64,000 nt of DNA, taken from Benincasa hispida. Its lineage: Eukaryota > Streptophyta > Magnoliopsida > Cucurbitales > Cucurbitaceae. Position 1 is the first letter of the stretch. Each line of letters opens with the position of its first letter. Shown piece by piece: positions 45,210 to 54,890 of the stretch. Under the pieces are notes generated by a model. It was not told the DNA's origin. It did not search any database and worked only from the letters and a program-made list of their open reading frames with translations. The DNA lies in NCBI RefSeq assembly GCF_009727055.1, contig NC_052358.1, forward strand, positions 39,495,759 to 39,559,758. The letters are read 5' to 3'. Both the position numbers and the translations under genes were made by a program.

Positions 45210-45940
45210 ACCAACGAGAAATGGCAGAACCCGTAGATAGGTCGGCAATGCCGGTCCATGTAGTACCGATTTGAAATCGATTTTGCATCTTTTGGTACTC
45301 CCGATGCCATTGATAAACAAGCAGCGAGAGTCATAGTCGATGCTTTGAGAAGATTTTAACGATGATTGAAAAACTAAATTGAAGAAAGAACAGAGAGATC
45401 GGTAGAGATATGAAGGATTTGAATCTGTTTCTGAGGTAATTCAATCTGCAATTTCATTCCCCCTTTTTTAGATCTTTTCCAGGTCAATTTTAATCTAGGC
45501 TTGAGCTTTTTCCTTGCAGATTGTCCCCAACCGTAATGAAGGATTTGAATATCAAGGATTTGAATCTGTTTCTAAGGTAATATGAAGGATTTGAATCTGT
45601 TTCGAGGCAATGCTATTTGGCTACATTTTAGTGTTTCTGAATATAAACCAGCTAAAAAAACTACAAACTTCTAAGAGTTGTAATGCGATACATTTTTTGT
45701 TTCGTCATTCATCTGTACTTCTTAGGGGAGAGAGGAATACTAGAGCATTAGAGATTTGGAGAAAAACTTTATTGATGTTTGATTCGTTGTTAGTTCATGT
45801 CTCTCTTGAAAGTGTCAAGCTGAAGAAAAAGAAGAAACACAAGAGAACAGAAAGGCCCAGGTTGGTAATTCTTTTGACATTTTTTTTCTAGCAACATTTG
45901 TTACATAAGTGTGCCATATTCAGATATTCCAATTCTGCAG

Positions 45941-46058
45941 ATGGTAGCAAAACTGCATGGAATACTGAGACCATTTCTACTTCGGAGAATGAAATCTGAT
46001 GTCGAGCTAATGCTCCCTCGGAAGAAAGAAATCATAATATATTGGTTATGATTGAAGG
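45941..46058 (+). pseudogene. Captured exon of a DDM1-like SNF2 chromatin remodeller
   Basis: Translation gives [20 protein letters not shown] followed by [14 protein letters not shown], then diverged codons and a stop. The [29 protein letters not shown] signature is that of plant DDM1 (LSH/HELLS group) and fits it better than ISWI-type remodellers (RRLKSDVEKGLPPKKE). It is preceded by a splice-acceptor-like TTCTGCAG and followed by a GAAG/GTAGCA donor-like site, so it was captured from genomic DNA with its introns. Too short to be functional. Confidence 0.72.
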
Positions 46059-46169
46059 TAGCATTGTTTTTAATCTAATTGTTATATATAGATTCTATAA
46101 CTTGTGTATCAACTTCTCTTGTTTTCATAAATATTATTTATATATTTAGATATATATCTCCATCCAAAT

Positions 46170-46412
46170 CCCTCCCCTCTCACCCAAATCCCTCTCGCTC
46201 TCGCTCATAAAGGCCAAATTGCTCTCACTATAGCTCGTCCCTCCACTCTCGCTACTCTCGCTCTCACTCATGTCTCAACTCTCGCTCTCGCTCTTGCTCA
46301 TACTTCCGCTCTCACTCATACCTCTGCTCTCGCTACTCTCGCTCTCGTTCATACCTCCGCTCTCGCTACTCTCGCTCTCGCTCATAACTCCGCTCTCGCT
46401 CTCGCACATAAA
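46170..46412. repeat. CT-rich minisatellite
   Basis: Repeated CTCTCGCTCTCGCT units with interspersed CATACCTC/CATAACTC spacers on plus (GAGAGCGA on minus), clearly different in base composition from its surroundings. Confidence 0.8.
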
Positions 46413-46728
46413 TTTCATGGCTGAAAATACAATTAGCTACGTGTCATAGTTGTTTGTTCCACAATAGTCCATGTGTGCTCAATTTGAATTATGCCTTTTT
46501 TAGTTAATCCTACTGGTGGCCGCTTTATGTTTATTGTGTGGTGGTTTAATATTTGGCGATTGATCCTTGTTAACAAGAATTATTGGTACAGGAAGTTCAC
46601 TCTGGAAAATTAATAGTCTTCAACACCATTGTTGTCCTCCTATTTCAAGGTATGCAGTTTAATATTGATCCAGAAACTTCTGTTGCTTTGGATTTCATAC
46701 TGAAAACTAGTCCTTATGTTCTTGTAGG

Positions 46729-46806
46729 TTAGTTTTATGCCTAATATCCCCGTACAATCAAGTGTGTGAAGTGTTGAAGAGAGAGCTTGGCATGACACCG
46801 GATAAG
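46729..46806 (+). pseudogene. Exon-like captured segment, gene not identified
   Basis: After a TTCTTGTAG acceptor-like site, the sequence translates in one frame to a short stretch ending QVCEVLKRELGMTPDK, followed by GTATAT, a donor-like site. It resembles an internal exon. The peptide is reminiscent of the ABC1/AarF kinase family but the match is too weak to name. Confidence 0.3.
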
Positions 46807-47160
46807 GTATATTTACTTGGCTAAACCTGTTTCATATAACCAGATTATGCATTCATTCTGTTGAATGGAGATTACTTTTGCAATCTGACAGAAGCTTGTT
46901 ATCTTGATTGTGTTACTGTTACATATGAGTTGGCACATCTGTTTTCTGTATTCTAATCACATTATAGCATGTTTCAATGTGCATGAAAGATTGAAGTTTC
47001 AATAACATTTGGCCTTTCATATGATTATATAAATGTGGCTATGGTTATAATATTAATTTTTCTCCTTGGATCAGAGTCTGCCTGAGGTTAAATTCTTAAT
47101 CTCAGGCACATTACTTGTTAAGTTGAAGTTAAATTCTAAATCTTTCCAATTCTTCTGTAG

Positions 47161-47214
47161 TTGCTGGATGAGCTGAAGAAGAAGAATCTTGATAATGAAG
47201 TCCATCTCAACAAC
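47161..47214 (+). pseudogene. Exon-like captured segment, gene not identified
   Basis: Bounded by TTCTGTAG and AAC/GTATAT, translating to LLDELKKKNLDNEVHLNN. Open, exon-like and flanked by splice-like signals; no family assigned. Confidence 0.25.
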
Positions 47215-47559
47215 GTATATTACATCTCTTAATCTCTCAAACCCTCCAAAATTTGTAGACAAATAAAATTGTGTTGCCTTTACACGGAAGATTTTGTTGC
47301 CCTTGTAAAATCATAATCTTTGTATTACTTATAATTTGTGTTTTCAAGGCTTGAATTATTGTATGCCTTTTAAATTATAATTCTATAGCAGAATTTGTGG
47401 ATTAAATGTAATAGATTTACAATGCGTACATGAATAATGTCATAGGCATAGTATTCAATGATGATGTATCATGTTATAATTTTTTATCGAAAAAATGGAT
47501 TTGGCAAGGAAACTTTAAAAAACGGACAATAATTGATAAAACGGATAGATTCGGGCTTC

Positions 47560-47835
47560 AATGTCGGTTAAGAATTTTTTTAAAAAAAAACAGGCTTTAA
47601 TGTCGGTTGCAACCGACAAGCTTTAATAACTAAAGACCTTTAATGTCGGTTGCAACTAACATTAAAGACCTCGGTTGCAACCGACATTGAACGTTGTGTT
47701 ATTGGTGTTATTAAAGCCCTTTTTAATGTCGGTTTAAAACCAACATTAAAGGGCTTTAATAATACTATCTTTAATGTTGGTTGCCAACCGACATTAAAGC
47801 TCTTTAATGTTGGTTTAAAACCGACATTAAAACCC
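47560..47835. repeat. Right subterminal inverted-repeat array of the CACTA element
   Basis: At least eight alternating copies of TTTAATGTCGGTT and AACCGACATTAAAG in under 300 bp, several abutting so that they form perfect local palindromes, for example GTCGGTTGCAACCGAC (47586-47601). Confidence 0.8.
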
Positions 47836-47853
47836 GAATTTCTTCTAGTGATC

Positions 47854-48590
47854 ATAGATTCCCTATGAGATGATCTACTCCTACTATCCACCAGCTCGAA
47901 ATGGCGGTTTATAAATATCTTTTTTTTTTTGGTCCCAGCAGGCCCTCGAAAAATTTTCAAATAGACTTTGATACCTCCCTAAACGAGCTATCTTAGTGCC
48001 TCAACTTTTGTTTGTTTAGATTAATTAATGTACTTAGATGTCTATATTTTTAGGAACCTGAGCATTCCATATATCTTAGAGCGCCATTAGGAACCCGAGC
48101 ATTCCATGTATCTTAGAGCGCCATGGAAGTTTTAGGAGTTAATTTGGAGATTTTGGGAGCTTAATCGAACATTCGAAGCTTCAATAAAAAACGACGAGAA
48201 CACCCCTAGGTGTAGTGCTGCACTACTTTACACGACACTCAATGGTAGAGAGGAACACAAGTTGTAGCACTTCGGTGCTACATTAGATTTTTCACCAACC
48301 ATTCCACCCTTGCAGTACTGCTGGTAGTGTCGCGATGCAATGCTCGATGCCAGTCATAAAATCAGAACAAACAAGAAAGTGATGTGGCACCAAACAACGC
48401 TATGGCATGAAGTTTTCATAATGTGCAAGATGGACAATGCCATGACGCTATCATAGAGCGGCACGATGCTTGTTTTCTAAATTTGAAATGTGCAATTTAG
48501 GAAGATTCTTGGTGATCAAGTTTTCGATTTTCATATATTAGAGGGTTGATCAGTAGTCTACATTTTTTAGAAAAACCCCCACTTTTACCG
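47854..48590. other. Gypsy LTR-like non-coding sequence
   Basis: A tandem pair of GAACCCGAGCATTCCAT...TTAGAGCGCCAT near 48055-48125, then a segment of short GC-richer inverted motifs (TAGTGCTGCACTA near 48213, GCACTTCGGTGC near 48268), the style seen in the middle of gypsy LTRs elsewhere in this window. No ORF supported. Confidence 0.4.
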
Positions 48591-49680
48591 CATGAATAAG
48601 CGAAAAAATAATAGAGAACTTAAGTGGAAAACTTTCAACTTGGAGAAAAATCACAACCTATCGAAAAGAAACCCATTATTGGAGAAGTTGTTAGAATCAC
48701 ACAGAATAATTCGGTCTACGAGAAAGAAATCCCAATACAAAAGCACTTTCCCAAAGCTTTTGACTACTCAAACCTCTTTTTCACTCTTAAATTAGAGAAT
48801 ATAAAAGGAGTATAATTAGAATTAACACACTAGGCTTAAAATGTTTCTATCTCGGACAACTTGAAACTAGAGTCATAGGCTCTTTTTATAGGCTTGGAGC
48901 CCATCCCCATTATTCAATTGGACCAATGTGGGACAACTGCACTTCTAATATTTTGTCAAAGCCCAAAAAATTCCACCTTGGCAAGATATTTGAAGAATCC
49001 ACAACTTCTACAACATCTATTGTTTTCAATGACAATCATAATTCTCAATTAAATGAACTATAATTCACTCCAACATAAAGAGTATACCACATGGAATACC
49101 ACCTCCCAAGATTTGTCTTTTTCGTCCGATGCCGATAAACCCTACTGAAATCTATGGTGCAACATCCACCTACATGGCTTACCTGGAAGTCCTTCAACCA
49201 TTGACACAACTTTCACGACATATCTTGCATATTTGCCATGTCAATGCCCATGTACAAACTTGTGGAACCACTAACATCATATCCTTTATCATGGTAAAGA
49301 GAACATACCACAAGGATGATTTTCATCTTTTTCAGAGGAAGTTACTGTCTCCACTAACATGAAAGGCACCGTCAGAATTCGATCCAGAGCCATTTGGTGA
49401 ATCTACTCTATTTTTCATATGCTCAGACTGTCTTTATACCCATCAGCCTATCTTATACTCGGAGACTCTCCTTTTTAAATCAATCCAGGGATCACTTTGG
49501 AAATACACTGGAATACCATCACTACTTAACTTGCACGTGCGTAATCTGGATTGTATCTCATCCTTGACTTGCACTTGCCACAAGCTGAAATTGATCCTTC
49601 CATCAAATTTCTCCAAATCATATGATAGGACCCTAATTATATGGCAATATCAAGAAAGAAAGAATATAGGAGAGGTGGTT
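48590..49680 (-). mobile_element. TRIM-like non-coding LTR element, partial copy
   Basis: An LTR-like block (48590-48971) and the adjoining interior (48972-49680) align by eye over almost their whole length with 53240-54240. Shared features include TCACACAGAATAATTCGG, GCTTTTGACTACTCA, GAAGAATCCACAACTTC and ACCACCTCCCAAGAT. The second LTR and the primer site are missing. No protein similarity. Confidence 0.65.
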
Positions 49681-49864
49681 GAATCAGTTAAGGATGTCTT
49701 CCAATGTCGTTGGGAGAGGTGGAGGTTTAAAAGAAGAAGGAAACGAAAAGTGAGGTAGAGAAGTTTGAATATCAATAGTGAGGAAAGAGAGCTCTCGAGA
49801 GTGGGAGTTCGGAAGGCACTGTCGTGGAGTAGCCATCACAGTGTGCCGCTCATCGTCTACGTCT

Positions 49865-50130
49865 GCTAGGCAATTGTGTAGTTAAGCTTAGTAATCTTGT
49901 AGCATTTGGTAGACAATCGTATAGCAAAAGGTAGGCAATTGCATATTAATTGGGTAAGCGATCGTGTAATAGTTTGTAGACGATCGTGTAGGAATTAATG
50001 AGCGATCCCAGAAGATTTAGTAAGCGATCGTTTAGTAATATTGGGCGATCGTTTAGTAATACTGGGCGATCGTGTAGAACTTGTAAATGATTGTTTAGCG
50101 TTTGGTAAGTGATTGGGTGATAACTGTAAG
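49865..50130. repeat. Short tandem repeat with GCGATCGT core
   Basis: About ten variants of a 25-30 bp unit around GTAGGCGATCGTGTAGTAAT, sharpest at 50025-50075, where two copies of GGGCGATCGTTTAGTAAT or close variants lie in direct succession. Confidence 0.7.
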
Positions 50131-50287
50131 CAACCGATTAATCTTGTTTTATTCCTATAGTCTAATAAATAAGTTGTTCATCGTTCACTTGTTCTTTCTG
50201 GAAGATTGTACCTATTGTTACATTAATAAAGAATTCAAGAATCAGTGTCCAAACAAATTGGTACCCGAGCAATCACCTGTGCAAGTA

Positions 50288-50870
50288 TGGATCAGAGAGA
50301 TTTTGAAGAGAAACTGGAGTTACTAGAACAAGAGATATTTGAATACAGAGTTAAAATATAGAAAGTGTCAACCATGGAGGAGAAGTTGGCATCGATAGCG
50401 AAGAGCATTGAAAGATTGGAATTGCAGGCAGAGAAACATCAATAAATGTTCATTTCTTATGTTACGGAAATGACCAACGAAAAAACAAAGGTGACAGAAG
50501 AGGCAAAAGGATCAAATGCCAAAAAAGTGTGCAGAACAAACACAGTTAGGTGAAAACATCTGGTGAAGAAGTGAATGGCGATCGGAGTGAAATCAAGAAA
50601 GTAGAAATGTCGAAGTTTAGCGGAAGCAATCCAGACGCAATGCTAGACAGAGCAGATCGCTATTTTCAAATTTACAAGTTGACTGAATCTAAGAAGATGA
50701 TGGGGGCAGATGTGAAATTTGACAGCATCACATTAGACTGGTTTCGGTCGGAGGAAGATAGAGAACTGTTCGAAGATTGGGAACACTTGAAGAAAAGGAT
50801 GATAGCCCGATTCCGATCTCTAAGAAAGGGATTGATCTGTGGGAGATTTTTTTACTACTACGATCTGTGG
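50288..50870 (+). pseudogene. Ty3/gypsy gag fragment
   Basis: MDQRDFEEKLELLEQEIFEYRVKI with a stop, then a coiled-coil-like segment (TMEEKLASIAKSIERLELQAEKHQ), then from 50550 the retrotransposon gag core: VEMSKFSGSNPDAMLDRADRYFQIYKLTESKKM, KFDSITLDWFRSEEDRELFEDWEHLKKRMIARFRS. This is the gag of chromovirus (Del/Tekay-like) elements. Stops and frame changes. Cut off near 50870. Confidence 0.75.
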
Positions 50871-50941
50871 AGTATGTTCATTTCGTGCCACTGAAACACC
50901 CTTTAAATGTTGGTATGGAAATAGATACATTTTGTTGAGAA

Positions 50942-51360
50942 ATGATTAAACTGAACAGGGTGCCAATGTCTTTTGTCACGAACCAAGACAAGGAGGTTGT
51001 GAATTGCTTTTGGCATGAGTGGTTCCGACTGTCAGGAACCGAACTCCATCGCAGCTCAGTTTCTCTACCTCATTCGGATGGTCAGACAGAGGTGGTGAAT
51101 CGCTACGTGGAAATGAATTTGAGGGGCTGCTGTGGTGAACGACCGAAAGAATGGATGAATTGGTGGCATTGGGCGAACTATTGGAGTAACACTATAGATG
51201 CTGCATTGCGCGATTTTAAGTAGCATTTGAGGTTGCTCAAGAGAAAATGAAGATGTTTGCTAACAATGAGCGACATGATGTTGATGATTGGGAATGGTTA
51301 AAGTTGTGGCTTTATTGCCAAATCTATGTTCCGCATAAGCAGAATGTGAAATTAGCTCCC
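50942..51360 (+). pseudogene. Ty3/gypsy integrase C-terminal fragment
   Basis: VPMSFVTNQDKEVVNCFWHEWFRLSGTELHRSSVSLPHSDGQTEVVNRYVEMNLRGCCGERPKEWMNWW. This spans the second Asp region (usually SDRDKIF, here NQDKEVV) and the catalytic Glu (GQTEVVNR) of a gypsy integrase. After 51223 the frame shifts and gives a degraded chromodomain-proximal part. It follows the gag with no protease, RT or RNase H between, which implies a deletion of some 3 kb. Confidence 0.72.
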
Positions 51361-51379
51361 TAGTATTATCTCTTTTTGT

Positions 51380-53235
51380 AGCTAACGTAGGAATTACACG
51401 AAAACATAGAAATCGGACTACCGCATAGATGATCGCATGCGGAGAAAAATCTCCAACGCAAAGGCGAACGCGTTCAATCAATGCATGCGTGTTGCGGTAA
51501 TTGGCCACATGCATCCATCGCATTGGAGTTATGCTCGTTAAGCAATTGTGATCATTGTGTCGAAGTTGCGGTATTAAGCGAATGCAGTCACTGAACGATT
51601 GCGGCTACACGATAACGCATGATAAAGGGATCAATGCAAGATTGGAGGAATGGACGCATCAATGCATCTACCTCGGGGAAATCAAAAGATGATGTTGATA
51701 TTTCACCTACCACGCCGTTAGCAGTAGAGATTCAGAAAGGACTAAACGCGCTGTGAATGTCAGAATCAGAGCAGTCCATTAATGCTGTCGATGATCCAAG
51801 CTCTATATAAAGAAGGCGATCAACAGAATTCCAACTTGTCCGGGGATTATCCCTGCAATCCAGACAAATGCATGAGAAAGATGCTTGAGAGTTCTTCACC
51901 TCCTTCTTCCATTCTGAGTGACGACCGGAGCTAGATCTTGAGAGAGTCAGCTCCACCACCCTTCCATGGCACCACCGACAACCTTGACGCACATCCACTG
52001 GAAGTAAGACATTGCTTCCAGCCGGTCATTTCATTTTCCCTTCTTTTCCTATATTGTATTGTATTACATTTTGTGATTAAGAAATTAATACATGATGTGC
52101 TCGATGCATTTCTGTGTTTCCTTCAATTTCATTTTCATCTCCTTTACTTAGCATCCTTAACTTTCATTGCATCACTTAGTGAGATTGCTAGAGTATCGCA
52201 CACTTAGTCATGTGGACTAGAGATATGAACCATGTAGCAAACCATCGAGAGGTGTGCGTTGTTTGACTGTGTGAGAAAACCTTATTTTCTTGGTGTGAAG
52301 CTATAGCAATACCTGCCTATAGGCTAATGCAATACTTGTCTATGAGTAAAGTCAACAACAACCAACTGCCCGAGAAGGTAAGTGGTTAGTCACATTAAGT
52401 AATGTAAGTTATTGTTCACTAGAGATAGGAATAATCTTGTGTCAGCCAAGTTTGTGTGGTTACCTTGTCTTATGTATGCGCCCATCACACCTTTAGAGCT
52501 GCTCGGGAGAGAGTCTAAAGAAAGAACCTAAGACTCGAGAGAGCTAGGTTAGAATCGATGCTCGAGAGGGCTAGATTAGGTTTGCATAAGCAATAATAGG
52601 GACTTAGGAATAAGTTCCATTTGTTATTACACAGCGTATGCACCCTATAGAGAGGACAATGGTTGCGTCCAGGAAGTAGGATATGGTGGTTGTATGCGGT
52701 CATCTTTACATTTATGCATATACACCGCATATGTCCTAGATTTAGACTTTTAGTGTGTGTAGCATGATCGCATAGCTTGCATTGACTAAGATTTCCCTTG
52801 CGGTCACTCTTAAGAGTTGCAATGAAGTCATCTCCGTATTTTATCTATTTTCCCATTCATTTGTTTCATGTCAAGAGTTTTCGTGTCTCTACCTCTCTTT
52901 CATATTCTCATTGTGTTGTCTGTTACCTAGAAGTAGGAGTAGTGTTAGTATAGAAACCTTTCATCCATTCTTTTATTCAACCGCCACATGCACATTACCG
53001 CATCCATCTAGCTACAAGTCCCAGAGTTCGACCTCGGATCACTGGAGAAACTTGCGTTCGCGTTATACTTGACGTGAGCGTAAGAAAACTTGTGACGGGA
53101 ACGCATGGTCATCACATACATTCGTTAACGCATAGTCATTCCAACGCATGACAATCAACGCATACTTTAAGAACATGCATCGCATATCGCGTTTCACTGG
53201 ATTTTAGTTGTCGAGTAATTGACATCTAATTTTTT
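51380..53235 (+). repeat. Palindrome-family gypsy LTR fragment
   Basis: Parallels 6574-8290: GATCGCATGCGG and GCATGCGTGTTGCGG motifs, a TATA box, a TCCGGGGATTATCC/CATCCCCGGA region, GTGTGTGTAGCATGATCGCAT and a GAGTTCGACCTCGGATCAC motif in the same order. The TGATAAC head is not preserved. It ends where the TRIM-like LTR begins. Confidence 0.6.
51804..51811 (+). promoter_or_regulatory. TATA box of the gypsy LTR
   Basis: TATATAAA in CTCTATATAAAGAAGG, in the middle of the LTR. Confidence 0.45.
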
Positions 53236-53239
53236 CATC

Positions 53240-53576
53240 ATCAGAAAAGTTGTTACAATTACATAGAATAATTCGGCCTACGAGAAAGAAAAAAATCCAC
53301 TATGTGATAACCACACAGAATAATTTTCTCCCCGATCCCAATTACAAGAGTACTCTCTCAAAGCTTTTGACTACTCACACCTTTATTTCATTCTTAAATT
53401 AAAGAATATAAAAGAAATTTAATTAAAGTTAACACACTAAGCTTAACGTATTTCTAACTCGAACAACTTGAAACTGGAAGCATAGGCTCATTTTATAAGC
53501 TTGAAGCCCGTGTCGATTCTTCAATTTAATTGATGTGGGTTAAACTGCCCTTCTAATATTTTTCCAAAGCCCAGCA
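53240..53576 (-). repeat. 3' LTR of the TRIM-like element (truncated)
   Basis: Aligns with 54530-54890, ending CCCAGCA (TGCTGGG on minus). Its other end is lost at the junction with the gypsy LTR. Confidence 0.65.
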
Positions 53577-54434
53577 AATTCCACATTGGCATTGTATTTG
53601 AAGAATCCACAACTTCTGCAACATCCATTGTCTTCATTGACAATCATAATTCTCAAGTTAGAGAACTATAATTCACTCCACCATAAAGAGTAGACAACTT
53701 GGAATACCACCTCCCAAGATGTTTCTTTTTCGTCAGATGCCAATAAACCATGTTGAAATTTATGGTACAACTTCCACCTACTTGGCGCACCTAGGAGTCC
53801 TTCAACCATGGACACAACTTCCACCACATAACTTGCATATCTGCTAAGTCAATGCCCGTGTGCAAACTTATGGAACCGCTAACATAACATCCTCTATCAT
53901 GGTAAAGCGAATATACCATGAGGATGATTTTCATCCGCTTCAAAGGAAGTCACTGTCTCCTCTAACATGAAAGGCATCATCAGCAATCGATCAATAGCCA
54001 TTTGACGAACCTACTTTATTTTTCATGTGCCCAAACTTTCTGTATGTCCAGCAGGCTATCTTTAGCTCAAAGACTCTCCTTTTTGAAACCTCAACTAGAA
54101 TCAATCCGAAACTGCACTGGAACACCATCACCATAAGAGGAACACCATCACCACTTAATTTACACTTGCATAATCCGAATTATATCACATCCTTGACTTG
54201 CACTTGCAACAAGTCGAAGTTGATCCTTCCATTAAATTTCTCCACATCAAACTTTACCGAACTTATAAAGCTTGATATACATCTGCTTCACTCCTAGCAA
54301 ATTAGTAAATACTAAACAACTCACAATATTTATAGACACCACAACCTATTTCAAGAATTATTTTCTTATGTGGAAGCTCAGACATAGCTACAACCATAGA
54401 GCACACTCAGACATTCAAGAAACTAGAACCTAGC

Positions 54435-54446
54435 GCTCTAATACCA
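54435..54446 (-). other. Primer binding site of the TRIM-like element
   Basis: Reads TGGTATTAGAGC on minus, one base from the iMet primer site, two bases inside the LTR edge (TGTTGGG at 54449). Confidence 0.7.
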
Positions 54447-54448
54447 CT

Positions 54449-54890
54449 TGTTGGGAAAAATCTCCCACAAGTAAAACTGAAAACACAATAACTTATGTAG
54501 AAAACTCCCAACTTGGAGAAGAACCACGACCTACCATAAATAAATCTACTATGGGAAATATTGTTACAATCACATAAAACAATTCGGCCTACCAGAAAGA
54601 AATTCACTATGTCAAAATTTGTTATAATCACACAAAATAATTCTCTCCCCAATCCCAATTATAAGAGCACTCTTTCAATGCTTTTGACTACTCACATCAT
54701 TTTTTCACTCTTAAATTAAAGAATAAAAAAGGAATTTAATTGGAGTTAGCACACTAAGCTTAAAGTGTTTCTAACTTGGACAACTTTAAAGACATAGGCA
54801 TTTTTTATAGATTTGGAGCCCATCCCCATTCTTCAAAATAACCGATGTGGGACAAACTGCACTTCTAATACTTTGCCAAAAACTATCACA
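54449..54890 (-). repeat. 5' LTR of the TRIM-like element
   Basis: Starts TGTTGGGAAAAATCTCCCAC on plus. It contains two near-copies of an ACAATCACA-AAA-AATTC segment (54560 and 54625). The outer tip is replaced by other sequence at about 54888. Confidence 0.65.

Larger units (their letters stand above)
44704..47850 (+). mobile_element. Complete non-autonomous CACTA transposon carrying host gene fragments
   Basis: Left end CACTACAAGAATTTTGGG and right end (reverse complement) CACTAGAAGAAATTCGGG agree at 26 of the first 30 bases. It is flanked by ATC on both sides (44701-44703 and 47851-47853), the 3-bp target duplication usual for CACTA elements. Subterminal regions are rich in TTTAATGTCGGTT and its inverse. 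No transposase similarity is seen; the 3.1-kb interior holds exon-like host fragments (SPCS2, DDM1 and others), a pyrimidine-rich minisatellite and long A runs. It would need a transposase from an autonomous relative to move. Orientation is set by the captured genes. Confidence 0.88.
53240..54890 (-). mobile_element. TRIM-like non-coding LTR element
   Basis: On minus: LTR (54890-54449), iMet-type primer site (54446-54435, TGGTATTAGAGC), about 850 bp of non-coding interior, a purine-rich tract (AATGTGGAATTTG-like) and a second LTR (53576-53240, partly truncated). The whole is under 1.7 kb with no protein similarity, as in terminal-repeat retrotransposons in miniature or similar non-autonomous copia-type elements. 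A partial second copy is at 48590-49680. Confidence 0.65.

Noticed and set aside
45610..45891. 93-codon ORF with a Lys-rich tail in the CACTA element
   Set aside because: Could be another captured exon (ends near a GGCCCAG/GTTGG donor-like site), but no family is recognisable, so not listed as a gene fragment.
47640..47960. 106-codon minus-strand ORF with repeated FNVGxxPTLK units
   Set aside because: The peptide periodicity comes from the subterminal repeat array of the CACTA element, not from a protein.
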